Below, one piece after another: positions 24,400 to 30,354 of a DNA stretch of 64,000 nt; within the stretch, counting starts at the first letter, position 1, and each line of letters opens with the position of its first letter. The notes under the pieces are model-generated. The model searched no databases. It was given only the letters and a program-made list of their open reading frames with translations, and was not told where the DNA came from. Origin of the DNA: Eupransor demetentiae (lineage in GTDB: Bacteria > Bacillota > Bacilli > Lactobacillales > Lactobacillaceae); NCBI RefSeq assembly GCF_963930865.1, contig NZ_CAWVOH010000001.1:682001-746000 (forward strand), given 5' to 3'. The translations under genes and the position numbers were made by a program.

Positions 24400-24795
24400 T
24401 CAGTCGTAACTTAGCTTGTTAATGTTGGAGTAGACCATTACTGTTTCAAGGTCTTGCTCGATTTTTTCGCCGTAAATCTTCTTGAGCTGTGTGGGTGTCT
24501 TAACCTGAACAGCGTCCCAGCCATACTTATTAACAAACGCTTGTTTAGTTGCTTCTGACTGGTCAACCGAAGCTCGCTGTGTTTCCTTGTATGAAATGTT
24601 TTTGAACTGTTGACCTTCGTCTAGGCGTTTTTTTACAGTGTCATCAATAACTTTTAATGCTGGCTTCAGTTCCTTAGCCATATACTGGGCGTCTTGAAGC
24701 TGTTGCTGATCTAATTGTTCAACTTGCTTCTTGAATTCCTTGCGGTTGATTGAAAGCACTTCTCCGTCGCTGTTAGTGACTTGTAAATCGAACAT
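24400..24795 (-). CDS. Helical early protein of unknown function
   Basis: 131 residues, MFDLQVTNSDGEVLSINRKE start chosen for GGAGGTTGGCTA spacing. Largely helical (EQLDQQQLQDAQYMAKELKP, DDTVKKRLDEGQQFKNISYK), similar in feel to DUF1351 or Gp157-type proteins found before Sak4 genes, but not securely assigned. Confidence 0.6.
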   Translation of the reverse strand: MFDLQVTNSDGEVLSINRKEFKKQVEQLDQQQLQDAQYMAKELKPALKVIDDTVKKRLDEGQQFKNISYKETQRASVDQSEATKQAFVNKYGWDAVQVKTPTQLKKIYGEKIEQDLETVMVYSNINKLSYD

Positions 24796-25067
24796 TAGCC
24801 AACCTCCCAATTAACCTTGTCAAAAGGTGTCGTGCTTGGTGTGAAATTCTCTTCGTCGTACTGTTTCAGGTAGTTAGGCAAGTCTTCGTCTAAAACAAAG
24901 TCGCTGTATCCGTCTTCGTCAGTTAGTCGCAAGATACTGCTGCGTCCATTAACCTGCTGAATTTGTTCCGGTGTTAGGCGCTGCGAACATCCCCATACCT
25001 CAATCCACCTAGCTGCTGATTTCAATTCAGCATGCTGTGGCTGTTCTAGTGAATTTCCAATTCCCAT
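24795..25067 (-). CDS. Small hypothetical protein
   Basis: 90 residues (MGIGNSLEQPQHAELKSAAR...). ATG at 25067 follows GGAGGAAATT; an in-frame TTG at 25079 overlaps that site and is rejected. Acidic, no known family. It touches the next start with TAATG. Confidence 0.6.
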   Translation of the reverse strand: MGIGNSLEQPQHAELKSAARWIEVWGCSQRLTPEQIQQVNGRSSILRLTDEDGYSDFVLDEDLPNYLKQYDEENFTPSTTPFDKVNWEVG

Positions 25068-25084
25068 AATTTCCTCCAATGTGA

Positions 25085-25164
25085 TATACTGAAAAGGTAA
25101 ATTCCTTATCAGTTTTTACGTGGCTCATGCTTTATCGTCGAAAGCGTGAGCCTTTTTATTTTGT
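25085..25164 (+). ncRNA. Possible small plus-strand RNA with terminator
   Basis: A TATACT -10 box at 25085-25090 is followed by a 31-base hairpin (GGCTCAtGCTTT / AAAGCgTGAGCC, 25121-25152) and TTTTTATTTTG. No plus-strand gene lies upstream. The last 19 bases recur in the integrase leader. A clear -35 is absent, so transcription is uncertain. Confidence 0.35.
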
Positions 25165-25341
25165 CCAAATACTTAAGTTGTTCATCAGAACATGTCGACG
25201 TGCTTCACGTCGGATACTGTCCATCTCAGATAAGCGCTGTTGTTCAATTACTTCTTCAACTTCTAGGTCACAACCCTTACTTGCGATTACGATTGCTAGT
25301 GTTAGAATTGCTGCTGCGATTAAAATGGCTGCGATCATCAT
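25156..25341 (-). CDS. Small membrane-anchored protein
   Basis: 61 residues: an N-terminal membrane segment (MMIAAILIAAAILTLAIVIA) and a charged helical tail. AAAGGAAATTTA precedes the ATG. It overlaps the preceding 71-residue gene by 65 bases in another frame. Confidence 0.55.
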   Translation of the reverse strand: MMIAAILIAAAILTLAIVIASKGCDLEVEEVIEQQRLSEMDSIRREARRHVLMNNLSIWTK

Positions 25342-25492
25342 TAAATTTCCTTTCTACTCGGTTTAGTTGGTTTTTTAGCTGGAATAAGTAGTCTTCGTGT
25401 ACACCCAATTTGTGGAGTGCTAACCCCGTAAAAATGAAAATGAAGAATACTAGTCCGGCCGTGTACATCATTAGAAAATCATTCCAATTCAT
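25277..25492 (-). CDS. Small single-pass membrane protein
   Basis: 71 residues with one membrane segment (MMYTAGLVFFIFIFTGLALH, ~7-27), then a charged region with Asn/Ser/Arg-rich end. Start overlaps the previous stop as ATGA. Its 3' third is shared in another frame with the next gene. Function unknown. Confidence 0.5.
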   Translation of the reverse strand: MNWNDFLMMYTAGLVFFIFIFTGLALHKLGVHEDYLFQLKNQLNRVERKFNDDRSHFNRSSNSNTSNRNRK

Positions 25493-25686
25493 TTATTTGC
25501 CTTTCTGTAAAAAAAGTTGTGCAACGCTAGTCCGTCCCACTCAATCTGTGTCTTAGATCGCAAGATTGGCTTAGGAAACCGTGCCATACGATTGTCACGA
25601 TAATGACGTACAAACGTCCTTGGGTTAATGTCTAGCACTTGGCAGACTTCTTTTTGTGTATATTTTTTATTGATATCAAATTTCAT
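25489..25686 (-). CDS. Small HTH protein (excisionase/MerR-like)
   Basis: 65 residues: KYTQKEVCQVLDINPRTFVR is a MerR/excisionase-type HTH and RFPKPILRSKTQIEWDGLAL the following wing. It could be a regulator or an excisionase (Xis) type protein; the latter is possible but it is far from the integrase. Confidence 0.6.
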   Translation of the reverse strand: MKFDINKKYTQKEVCQVLDINPRTFVRHYRDNRMARFPKPILRSKTQIEWDGLALHNFFYRKANK

Positions 25687-25753
25687 TTTTCTCTCCGTGA
25701 TATTCTTTAATTACTGGCATTGCAGTGCCTAGTAAATTGAAAGGACAATATTA

Positions 25754-25951
25754 ATGAGTGGTAACAACAGCAGTTTTGAATCAATAATGATTCTTAAATT
25801 ATCGTTGGAAACTACAATGAAATTTATGAATGATAATAATTTCAGTGAATCTTCCAAAACCGGCGAAGCTTTACTGAAATTGCAGCAAGAATTAGCTGAT
25901 ACTTTTTCTTATTTTTACGAGAATCATAAAGGTTCAACGCCTCTTCGTTAG
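25754..25951 (+). CDS. Small plus-strand hypothetical protein
   Basis: 65 residues (MSGNNSSFESIMILKLSLET...TMKFMNDNNF) with a good GAAAGGACAATATTA start context, in the opposite direction to the early operon. Acidic, helical. Its 3' 110 bases are antisense to the minus-strand gene 25842-26048; both have good ribosome binding sites. Confidence 0.5.
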   Translation: MSGNNSSFESIMILKLSLETTMKFMNDNNFSESSKTGEALLKLQQELADTFSYFYENHKGSTPLR

Positions 25952-26048
25952 CTTGAATACGTTCCTTTAATGTGTATTTATCACTTCTTGCTATTGCAAC
26001 TAATTCTTCTAGGCGCTTTCGGGCGTCTTTTTTGTTGTTAAATTTCAT
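25842..26048 (-). CDS. Small basic helical protein
   Basis: 68 residues (MKFNNKKDARKRLEELVAIA...), basic and helical, no known family. Its start overlaps the antirepressor stop as ATGA with AGAGGTAGCTGA upstream, supporting coupled translation. The C-terminal half is antisense to the plus-strand gene at 25754. Confidence 0.5.
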   Translation of the reverse strand: MKFNNKKDARKRLEELVAIARSDKYTLKERIQANEEALNLYDSRKNKKKYQLILAAISVKLRRFWKIH

Positions 26049-26791
26049 TCAGCTACCTCTAGTTCCTTATCAGATAGAAACTTGTTGATGAAGTATTGCT
26101 GTCCTTTTCCCGTTACCTTGGTTGTCTTCGTGATACGAGTTGAACCGTCAGGATTGGTATGTGTTGACTCTTTGATTTCAAACAACTTCATATCCATTGA
26201 ACGTTGGGTGGGCATGTTGTAGTTATTTCCCTTGCGTCCGATTAGATATCCGTTGCCTCGCATCCAAGCGAACAAACGATTTTGACCAATCTCTACGCCG
26301 TTTTGCTTCAAAATCTTTGCCAAGTCGCCAATCAGAATCGTTGTTTTAGCAGTAGCAACTGCATCGGCAAAGCGTGCTTTCGGCTGTAACTGTGCAATCA
26401 TGGTTGTTGCATCAGTTAGTTTTTGTTGTGCAATTTGCATTGCTCGTGCCATGATACGATCAGGACTGTTCCAAGCTTTCTCAACTTCGATGAAGTACAA
26501 GCGAACTTGCTTACCTTTTTCAGTTCCACTCATCATTGCAATTTGTTTTGCTGCTTCAACTGTCAACTTGTAATCAACTAAGTTACGTGTTTGAAAACCG
26601 CCGTTGTTTTGTACCTGCGTGGATGCAACCACGCTGGTATAATCGACACCTTCAGCAAGCATATTGAAGTTCTTTGTTACCCATTCACTAAATCGGTAAC
26701 TTGATTTGATACCCAATGCCTTATACAAGTCACGAGCGCTTACTGAAATGTTTCCTTCTTGGTTCTGTTGAACCTTTACGATTTGTTCCAT
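26045..26791 (-). CDS. Phage antirepressor (AntA/B domain plus ANT/KilAC)
   Basis: A 248-residue protein. Residues ~10-85 are the AntA/AntB domain (ISVSARDLYKALGIKSSYRF, FQTRNLVDYKLTVEAAKQIA, MMSGTEKGKQVRLYFIEVEK). Residues ~130-245 are an ANT/KilAC DNA-binding domain (ILIGDLAKILKQNGVEIGQN, RLFAWMRGNGYLIGRKGNNY). Antirepressors inactivate CI-type repressors and promote induction. The start ATG follows AAGGAGAACTA. The upstream region is occupied on the opposite strand by a group I intron. Confidence 0.88.
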   Translation of the reverse strand: MEQIVKVQQNQEGNISVSARDLYKALGIKSSYRFSEWVTKNFNMLAEGVDYTSVVASTQVQNNGGFQTRNLVDYKLTVEAAKQIAMMSGTEKGKQVRLYFIEVEKAWNSPDRIMARAMQIAQQKLTDATTMIAQLQPKARFADAVATAKTTILIGDLAKILKQNGVEIGQNRLFAWMRGNGYLIGRKGNNYNMPTQRSMDMKLFEIKESTHTNPDGSTRITKTTKVTGKGQQYFINKFLSDKELEVAE

Positions 26792-26819
26792 TAGTTCTCC
26801 TTTTTGATAAAATAAGTTG

Positions 26820-27064
26820 TATTGCCCTTTTATACAGTGATGTATAAAGTGAATCGGGTGAATTCAAGGAAACTCTCTCGGAGACAACCCTGAGCTAAGC
26901 TACTAATCAGCTGAAATAATTAGTAGAAAGTGCAACGCATAGGCTGTGAGTGCTAGCAATAATCAGCCCACGAGCGCCCGACAACTCCATGAGTTGAAAA
27001 GATATGCTGAGCTGCATGGCGACATGTAGAAGTGTCGGATAAAAAACCGATACGGTAACAATTG
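26820..27064 (+). ncRNA. Group IA intron core without endonuclease ORF
   Basis: The conserved helices can be drawn by eye: P2 26829-26835/26842-26848; P3 26854-26858/26977-26981; P4 TCAAGG with CCTGA in the Q-like CCCTGAGCTAAGC; P6 26900-26907/26919-26926; P7 26937-26941/27003-27007 in an R-like GTGCAACGCATA and S-like AAGATATGC; an extra P7.1/7.2 stem 26942-26946/26964-26968 (IA hallmark); P8 26982-26987/26991-26996; P9 with GCGA loop; P9.1 TCGG/CCGA. The 3' end is likely the G at 27064. The 5' splice site and P1 were not resolved. No 5' exon reading frame is evident, so the host gene may be gone. Confidence 0.8.
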
Positions 27065-27121
27065 AATAAGCAGAGCGCAAAGATTGCTAAATTAACTAAG
27101 ACGATTGATGGAGGTGCTGCT

Positions 27122-27328
27122 ATGAAATTTGACCAAATGATTACTAGCCCTCTTCCAAAGTCAGTTACAAATACAGCGGAACTTGCATCAAAGCAAGCAG
27201 AACGCATTAGCAAGATTGTTGATTCATTCAAACTTCCTGACTTCACTGAAGCCATTACGGGTATCGCTACTGTAGGTAATACAGCCACCTTCGGGTGGCT
27301 TTTTTGTTGCCGGGCACTCGTGGACTGA
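27122..27328 (+). CDS. Small plus-strand ORF downstream of the intron
   Basis: 68 residues (MKFDQMITSPLPKSVTNTAE...LASKQAERISKIVDSFKLPD). GGAGGTGCTGCT gives a strong start context, and the frame is open back to the intron's 3' end (NKQSAKIAKL). The last residues are read from a strong terminator hairpin, so a transcript ending there would lack a stop codon. Function unknown; may be a remnant of the intron-bearing gene. Confidence 0.35.
   Translation: MKFDQMITSPLPKSVTNTAELASKQAERISKIVDSFKLPDFTEAITGIATVGNTATFGWLFCCRALVD
27283..27306 (+). terminator. Rho-independent terminator (plus strand)
   Basis: AGCCACC-TTCG-GGTGGCT followed by TTTTTTG: seven-pair stem with a stable loop. It ends the plus-strand intron/ORF unit and falls inside the 3' end of the 68-residue reading frame. 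Confidence 0.85.
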
Positions 27329-27377
27329 CTATTGCTAGTAACTAGCTTCCTTTCCCTAAGTGCGCTTATTGATTTGC

Positions 27378-27433
27378 TATACTTTTCCTATCAGCACTGA
27401 CTTGCTGAAATCTAGGAAAGGAAGCATTAACTA
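27378..27433 (+). promoter_or_regulatory. Extended -10 promoter and SD-hiding hairpin
   Basis: TGCTATACT (TATACT at 27378-27383) is an extended -10 element without a clear -35. The leader TTTCCTA (27384-27390) pairs with TAGGAAA (27413-27419), with CAGCA/TGCTG reinforcing the stem; TAGGAAAGGAAG contains the ribosome binding site of the next gene, so the hairpin would mask it. Confidence 0.4.
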
Positions 27434-27679
27434 ATGACAAAGCATATTTATGCAAACTTAGCCCCCAATGCTTGGACTGACTTAACAACAGATAAAGATT
27501 GTATTGTTTCTAACGACTGTCTAAGTCCCGTTGATTGGTACAAAAGTAATGGTGTTATGGATTCACTTACCATGAACCAAACACCAGGTTATTTAACTGA
27601 TTACCCATTTGTGAATGTACATTTCAACGGAAAAGATTATCGTGTTAGCCCTTTTGATTTTCAGATTATTACTGATTAA
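27434..27679 (+). CDS. Plus-strand hypothetical protein (moron candidate)
   Basis: 81 residues (MTKHIYANLAPNAWTDLTTD...), acidic with several aromatic residues (FVNVHFNGKDYRVSPFDFQI), no known family. It has its own promoter and leader and opposes the surrounding early operon, the pattern of an independently expressed moron. Its stop overlaps the end of the convergent 56-residue gene. Confidence 0.55.
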   Translation: MTKHIYANLAPNAWTDLTTDKDCIVSNDCLSPVDWYKSNGVMDSLTMNQTPGYLTDYPFVNVHFNGKDYRVSPFDFQIITD

Positions 27680-27846
27680 TCCCCCATTAATGGGAAAGCA
27701 TTTAATTTAGAATTGATTTCTTCTGAAGTCAGTTCTTTTTTTGTTGTGTGATAGCTATTCTCAACTATATGAGATACTTCACGCCATTCTGCATAGGTTA
27801 TGCCAGATAGCGCACGAGCAATTCGTTGTTTCTTTTTTGGTGTCAC
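27676..27846 (-). CDS. Small hypothetical protein, 56 residues
   Basis: Starts at GTG (27846) after AAAGGTGGTGATTGA and reads VTPKKKQRIARALSGITYAE, ending NAFPLMGD. Basic N-terminus, acidic end, no family recognised. It follows the Cro-like gene and probably is the second gene of the early transcript from the divergent promoter. Confidence 0.5.
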   Translation of the reverse strand: MTPKKKQRIARALSGITYAEWREVSHIVENSYHTTKKELTSEEINSKLNAFPLMGD

Positions 27847-27861
27847 TCAATCACCACCTTT

Positions 27862-28161
27862 CTATTTTTGTTTATTGATTTTGTTCATGTCATCCTCACA
27901 TCTTGGTCCATTCAATCCCCCCCTTTTTTGTTGTCCGTTTGGCAACGATTCGGCCAAAAAAATATCAGCCATTGGCTTCCCTAAAGTTTTCGAAATTTTC
28001 TTGGCTGTTTTTGGCGATGGATTGCTTCGTCCATTAATGTAACGGTCCATCGTCCCCTTATGAACGCCAACGCGCTTAGAAAACTCTGCCATGTTGTCGC
28101 CGGATAAAGCAATCATCTTTTCAACATCTTCAATGTTTTTAAACTTAAGTGCGACTGTCAT
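27862..28161 (-). CDS. cro: Cro-like repressor
   Basis: 99 residues with an HTH (MAEFSKRVGVHKGTMDRYIN, SPKTAKKISKTLGKPMADIF). It is the first gene of the early operon, divergent from the CI-like repressor, which is the place and size of Cro. Good AAGGAAAGGAGC site. It should bind the shared operators and shut down the lysogenic promoter during lytic growth. Confidence 0.8.
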   Translation of the reverse strand: MTVALKFKNIEDVEKMIALSGDNMAEFSKRVGVHKGTMDRYINGRSNPSPKTAKKISKTLGKPMADIFLAESLPNGQQKRGGLNGPRCEDDMNKINKQK

Positions 28162-28300
28162 TCGCTTGCTCCTTTCCTTAAGCTATGAATATAGTATGCA
28201 CCTTTGTTGTCTTTTTGTCAACACTTTGTTGTCAAAAAAAGTATATTTTGTTGTTTTCTTGTTTATAATAAGCTCAACAACCATTTAGCAAGGGGAAAAT
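28162..28300. promoter_or_regulatory. Genetic switch: divergent promoters and operators
   Basis: The early (minus) promoter has -35 TTGACA (28221-28216) and -10 CATACT (28098-type hexamer at 28198-28193) with a 17-base spacer. The repressor (plus) side has TATAAT at 28264-28269. Three direct copies of TTTGTTGT start near 28203, 28225 and 28247, about 22 bases apart, overlapping both promoters; TGTTG/CAACA at 28205-28223 forms an inverted pair over the -35. These are the likely CI/Cro operators. Confidence 0.7.
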
Positions 28301-28999
28301 ATGGCTAACGAAATCGAATTTGGAAACAAAATAAGAGATATACGTTTAATGAAAGGATATTCAGTTAGACAAGCTGCTATGCAGGGTGGGATATCTTTTT
28401 CATTTCTTTCTAAAGTAGAAAATGGTCATCGTTCAATACCTAAGGTTGAAAACCTGTACAAGATAGCTAAAGGGTTAAGGATAAGCAATGAAGATATTTT
28501 AAAGATAGCTGGTATTAATTCTGGAGAAGCTGACAATATTGTAAATATATCTGAATACGATGACGTTGAACTTCCTATATACGGCCGTATATCTGCAGGA
28601 TATCCAGAAGGTGCTGAGGAAGATATCGATGGTAGCATTCATATCAGCAGTGACTTATCCAAGCGCTACGGAACCGACAAGTTACTAGCCTTGCGCGTGG
28701 ACGGCGAGAGTATGAACAAGGTAGCGCCAAATCACGCTGTGGCTATCTTGGCTAAGATTGACGAGTCTGACTGCTCAAACGGCGATATTTGCGGTGTGAT
28801 TATTGACGGCGAGTCAGCAACTCTTAAGCACGTCTACCGATACCCAGACCGTATCAGGTTTGAACCGGACTCATGGCTACCAAACTACAAGCCCTTTGAA
28901 TACCGCATGGAAGATGTAAAAAAAGACAATCCACCAGTACAGATTATTGGTAAACTAGTTCATGTTAGCTATGATCTAAATGGCAAACATATTCAATAA
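28301..28999 (+). CDS. cI: CI-type repressor with LexA/S24 autoprotease domain
   Basis: A 232-residue lysogeny repressor. Residues ~5-70 are an XRE HTH (KIRDIRLMKGYSVRQAAMQG, SFLSKVENGHRSIPKVENLY). The C-terminal S24 domain has the cleavage Ala-Gly in GRISAGYPEG, catalytic Ser in RVDGESMNKV and Lys in ESATLKHVYR. RecA-stimulated self-cleavage after DNA damage would induce the prophage. AAGGGG precedes the ATG. Confidence 0.93.
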   Translation: MANEIEFGNKIRDIRLMKGYSVRQAAMQGGISFSFLSKVENGHRSIPKVENLYKIAKGLRISNEDILKIAGINSGEADNIVNISEYDDVELPIYGRISAGYPEGAEEDIDGSIHISSDLSKRYGTDKLLALRVDGESMNKVAPNHAVAILAKIDESDCSNGDICGVIIDGESATLKHVYRYPDRIRFEPDSWLPNYKPFEYRMEDVKKDNPPVQIIGKLVHVSYDLNGKHIQ

Positions 29000-29018
29000 G
29001 AAATAGGAGAGATAAGGA

Positions 29019-29501
29019 ATGTCAAAGAAAATCACTGATGAAAACGGAAACACCTACGTTCAAAAGAAACCTTTTTATAAGAAAATTTGGTTTATTGCTT
29101 TAGTTATCTTCATTTTATTAGCAGCATTTGGAAGTTCAGCTAATAAAAAAACAGAAAATAATAATACCAGCAAGTCGTCTACAACAAACACAGCTGCCTC
29201 ATCAAGTAGTTCAAATTCTACAAAGCAGTCATCTCAAAAGTGGACACAGGCAGATTTTGACGCTCTAGCTAAGGGCGACATGATGAATAAAGGGGCCGGC
29301 GGTGCTAAATTGGATGATTTGATTAATCAATATGGAAAACCATCTTCTACAAGTGACTCATCAGTTAATGGAATGGACACTAAAATGGCTACCTGGACAA
29401 ATACTAATGGTAGTTTTGGCTCTAACGTTATCCTATCGTTTATCAAAAGTGATGATGGATCATACCTATTGTATTCGACAGCCGCAACCGGATTAAAGTA
29501 A
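29019..29501 (+). CDS. Membrane-anchored extracytoplasmic protein (superinfection-exclusion candidate)
   Basis: 160 residues: a short basic cytoplasmic start, one membrane segment (~24-42, IWFIALVIFILLAAFGSS), a Ser/Thr/Asn linker (~45-75) and a C-terminal small domain (FDALAKGDMMNKGAGGAKLD, DLINQYGKPSSTSDSS), reminiscent of DUF3862/SmpA-like folds. There is no lipobox cysteine. Located in the lysogenic conversion zone after cI and ending in a UACAUA-tailed hairpin. Ltp-like surface proteins that block DNA entry have this layout; function is inferred. Confidence 0.7.
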   Translation: MSKKITDENGNTYVQKKPFYKKIWFIALVIFILLAAFGSSANKKTENNNTSKSSTTNTAASSSSSNSTKQSSQKWTQADFDALAKGDMMNKGAGGAKLDDLINQYGKPSSTSDSSVNGMDTKMATWTNTNGSFGSNVILSFIKSDDGSYLLYSTAATGLK

Positions 29502-29509
29502 ATAAAAAA

Positions 29510-29528
29510 GCCCCACGGGGCGTACATA
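29510..29528 (+). other. GC hairpin followed by GUACAUA
   Basis: GCCC-CACG-GGGC is followed directly by GTACATA, nine bases after the stop of the preceding gene. No T run on this strand, so not a classical plus-strand terminator, although the A run on the left would give a T run for minus-strand transcripts. Same motif as in the late-operon spacers. Confidence 0.5.
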
Positions 29529-29555
29529 ATAAGTATTGCAATGGAGGGAAGGTTC

Positions 29556-29966
29556 ATGAGCGAACTGGACATAGAAGCACATAATCAAAATCCAATAGTA
29601 AGTACGATGTATATCACAGAATATGGTGAAACGTATCCATTACTAACGTATTTTTTTGATAAAAATGAACTTAGAATAGAAATACATATTCAATTCTTTA
29701 AGATAAAGCTTGGAAGTTATCACATAGATTTTTCATTCTCTAATGACAAAGGTGAAGTATTCGAAAATTTACATCATATTATGGATATAAAGCCAGAATT
29801 CAAATTGCATGAAGGAGATAATTTCGCAGCCGATTATAGCTTCTATGTATTATTTGACAAAGGTGAAATAAAGCCAACAAATTACGTTGCTATTGATGTT
29901 AAAATTGACGGTAGAGATGAGGATCGTCTATATCTTTACCTTTATAAAAAGATGAGGAAAAGATAA
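29556..29966 (+). CDS. Lysogenic-conversion candidate, hypothetical
   Basis: 136 residues; ATG at 29556 chosen after GGAGGGAAGG. Beta-rich soluble protein (LRIEIHIQFFKIKLGSYHID, FSNDKGEVFENLHHIMDIKP) with a basic KKMRKR end. No family recognised. Coupled by TAATG to the following coiled-coil/membrane gene, so the pair may act together, for example as a defence or exclusion module. Confidence 0.6.
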   Translation: MSELDIEAHNQNPIVSTMYITEYGETYPLLTYFFDKNELRIEIHIQFFKIKLGSYHIDFSFSNDKGEVFENLHHIMDIKPEFKLHEGDNFAADYSFYVLFDKGEIKPTNYVAIDVKIDGRDEDRLYLYLYKKMRKR

Positions 29967-30292
29967 TGGCAGAAATAGAAGATGGTCCTCTTACAATTTT
30001 TAATCCAGAAAAAGAGGAATCTAACATGGCGCACGAGTTTGCAACTAAAACAGAATTAACTGAACTAAAGCATGATGTTGAACTAAATCAGGTCAAAACA
30101 GATTCAAAATTAAACCTAATTGATTCCAAAGTTGATAGTCTGGACAAAAACTTAAGTTTAAAAATCGATAATTTAGAATTGATGGTTTCTTCCAAGATAG
30201 AAACAAAAACAAATACCATGATAATGTGGTTTATTGGAACTTCTATTACACTTTTCGGATTGCTCGTGACAGTTATTAAACTGTGGAAATAA
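29966..30292 (+). CDS. Coiled-coil protein with C-terminal membrane anchor
   Basis: 108 residues: heptad-rich coiled coil (ELTELKHDVELNQVKTDSKL, DSKVDSLDKNLSLKIDNLEL) then a membrane helix (~86-105, MIMWFIGTSITLFGLLVTVI). Similar in design to XhlA/DUF1640-type proteins. Two starts have ribosome binding sites: the coupled ATG at 29966 and an internal ATG at 30026 (MAHEFATKTE) after GAGGAATCTAAC. Confidence 0.65.
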   Translation: MAEIEDGPLTIFNPEKEESNMAHEFATKTELTELKHDVELNQVKTDSKLNLIDSKVDSLDKNLSLKIDNLELMVSSKIETKTNTMIMWFIGTSITLFGLLVTVIKLWK

Positions 30293-30354
30293 ATTATATT
30301 AGTAATAACAGGGTGTGAGGCCTTTTTATTTTGTCCAAAATTGGAGGAATTGGC

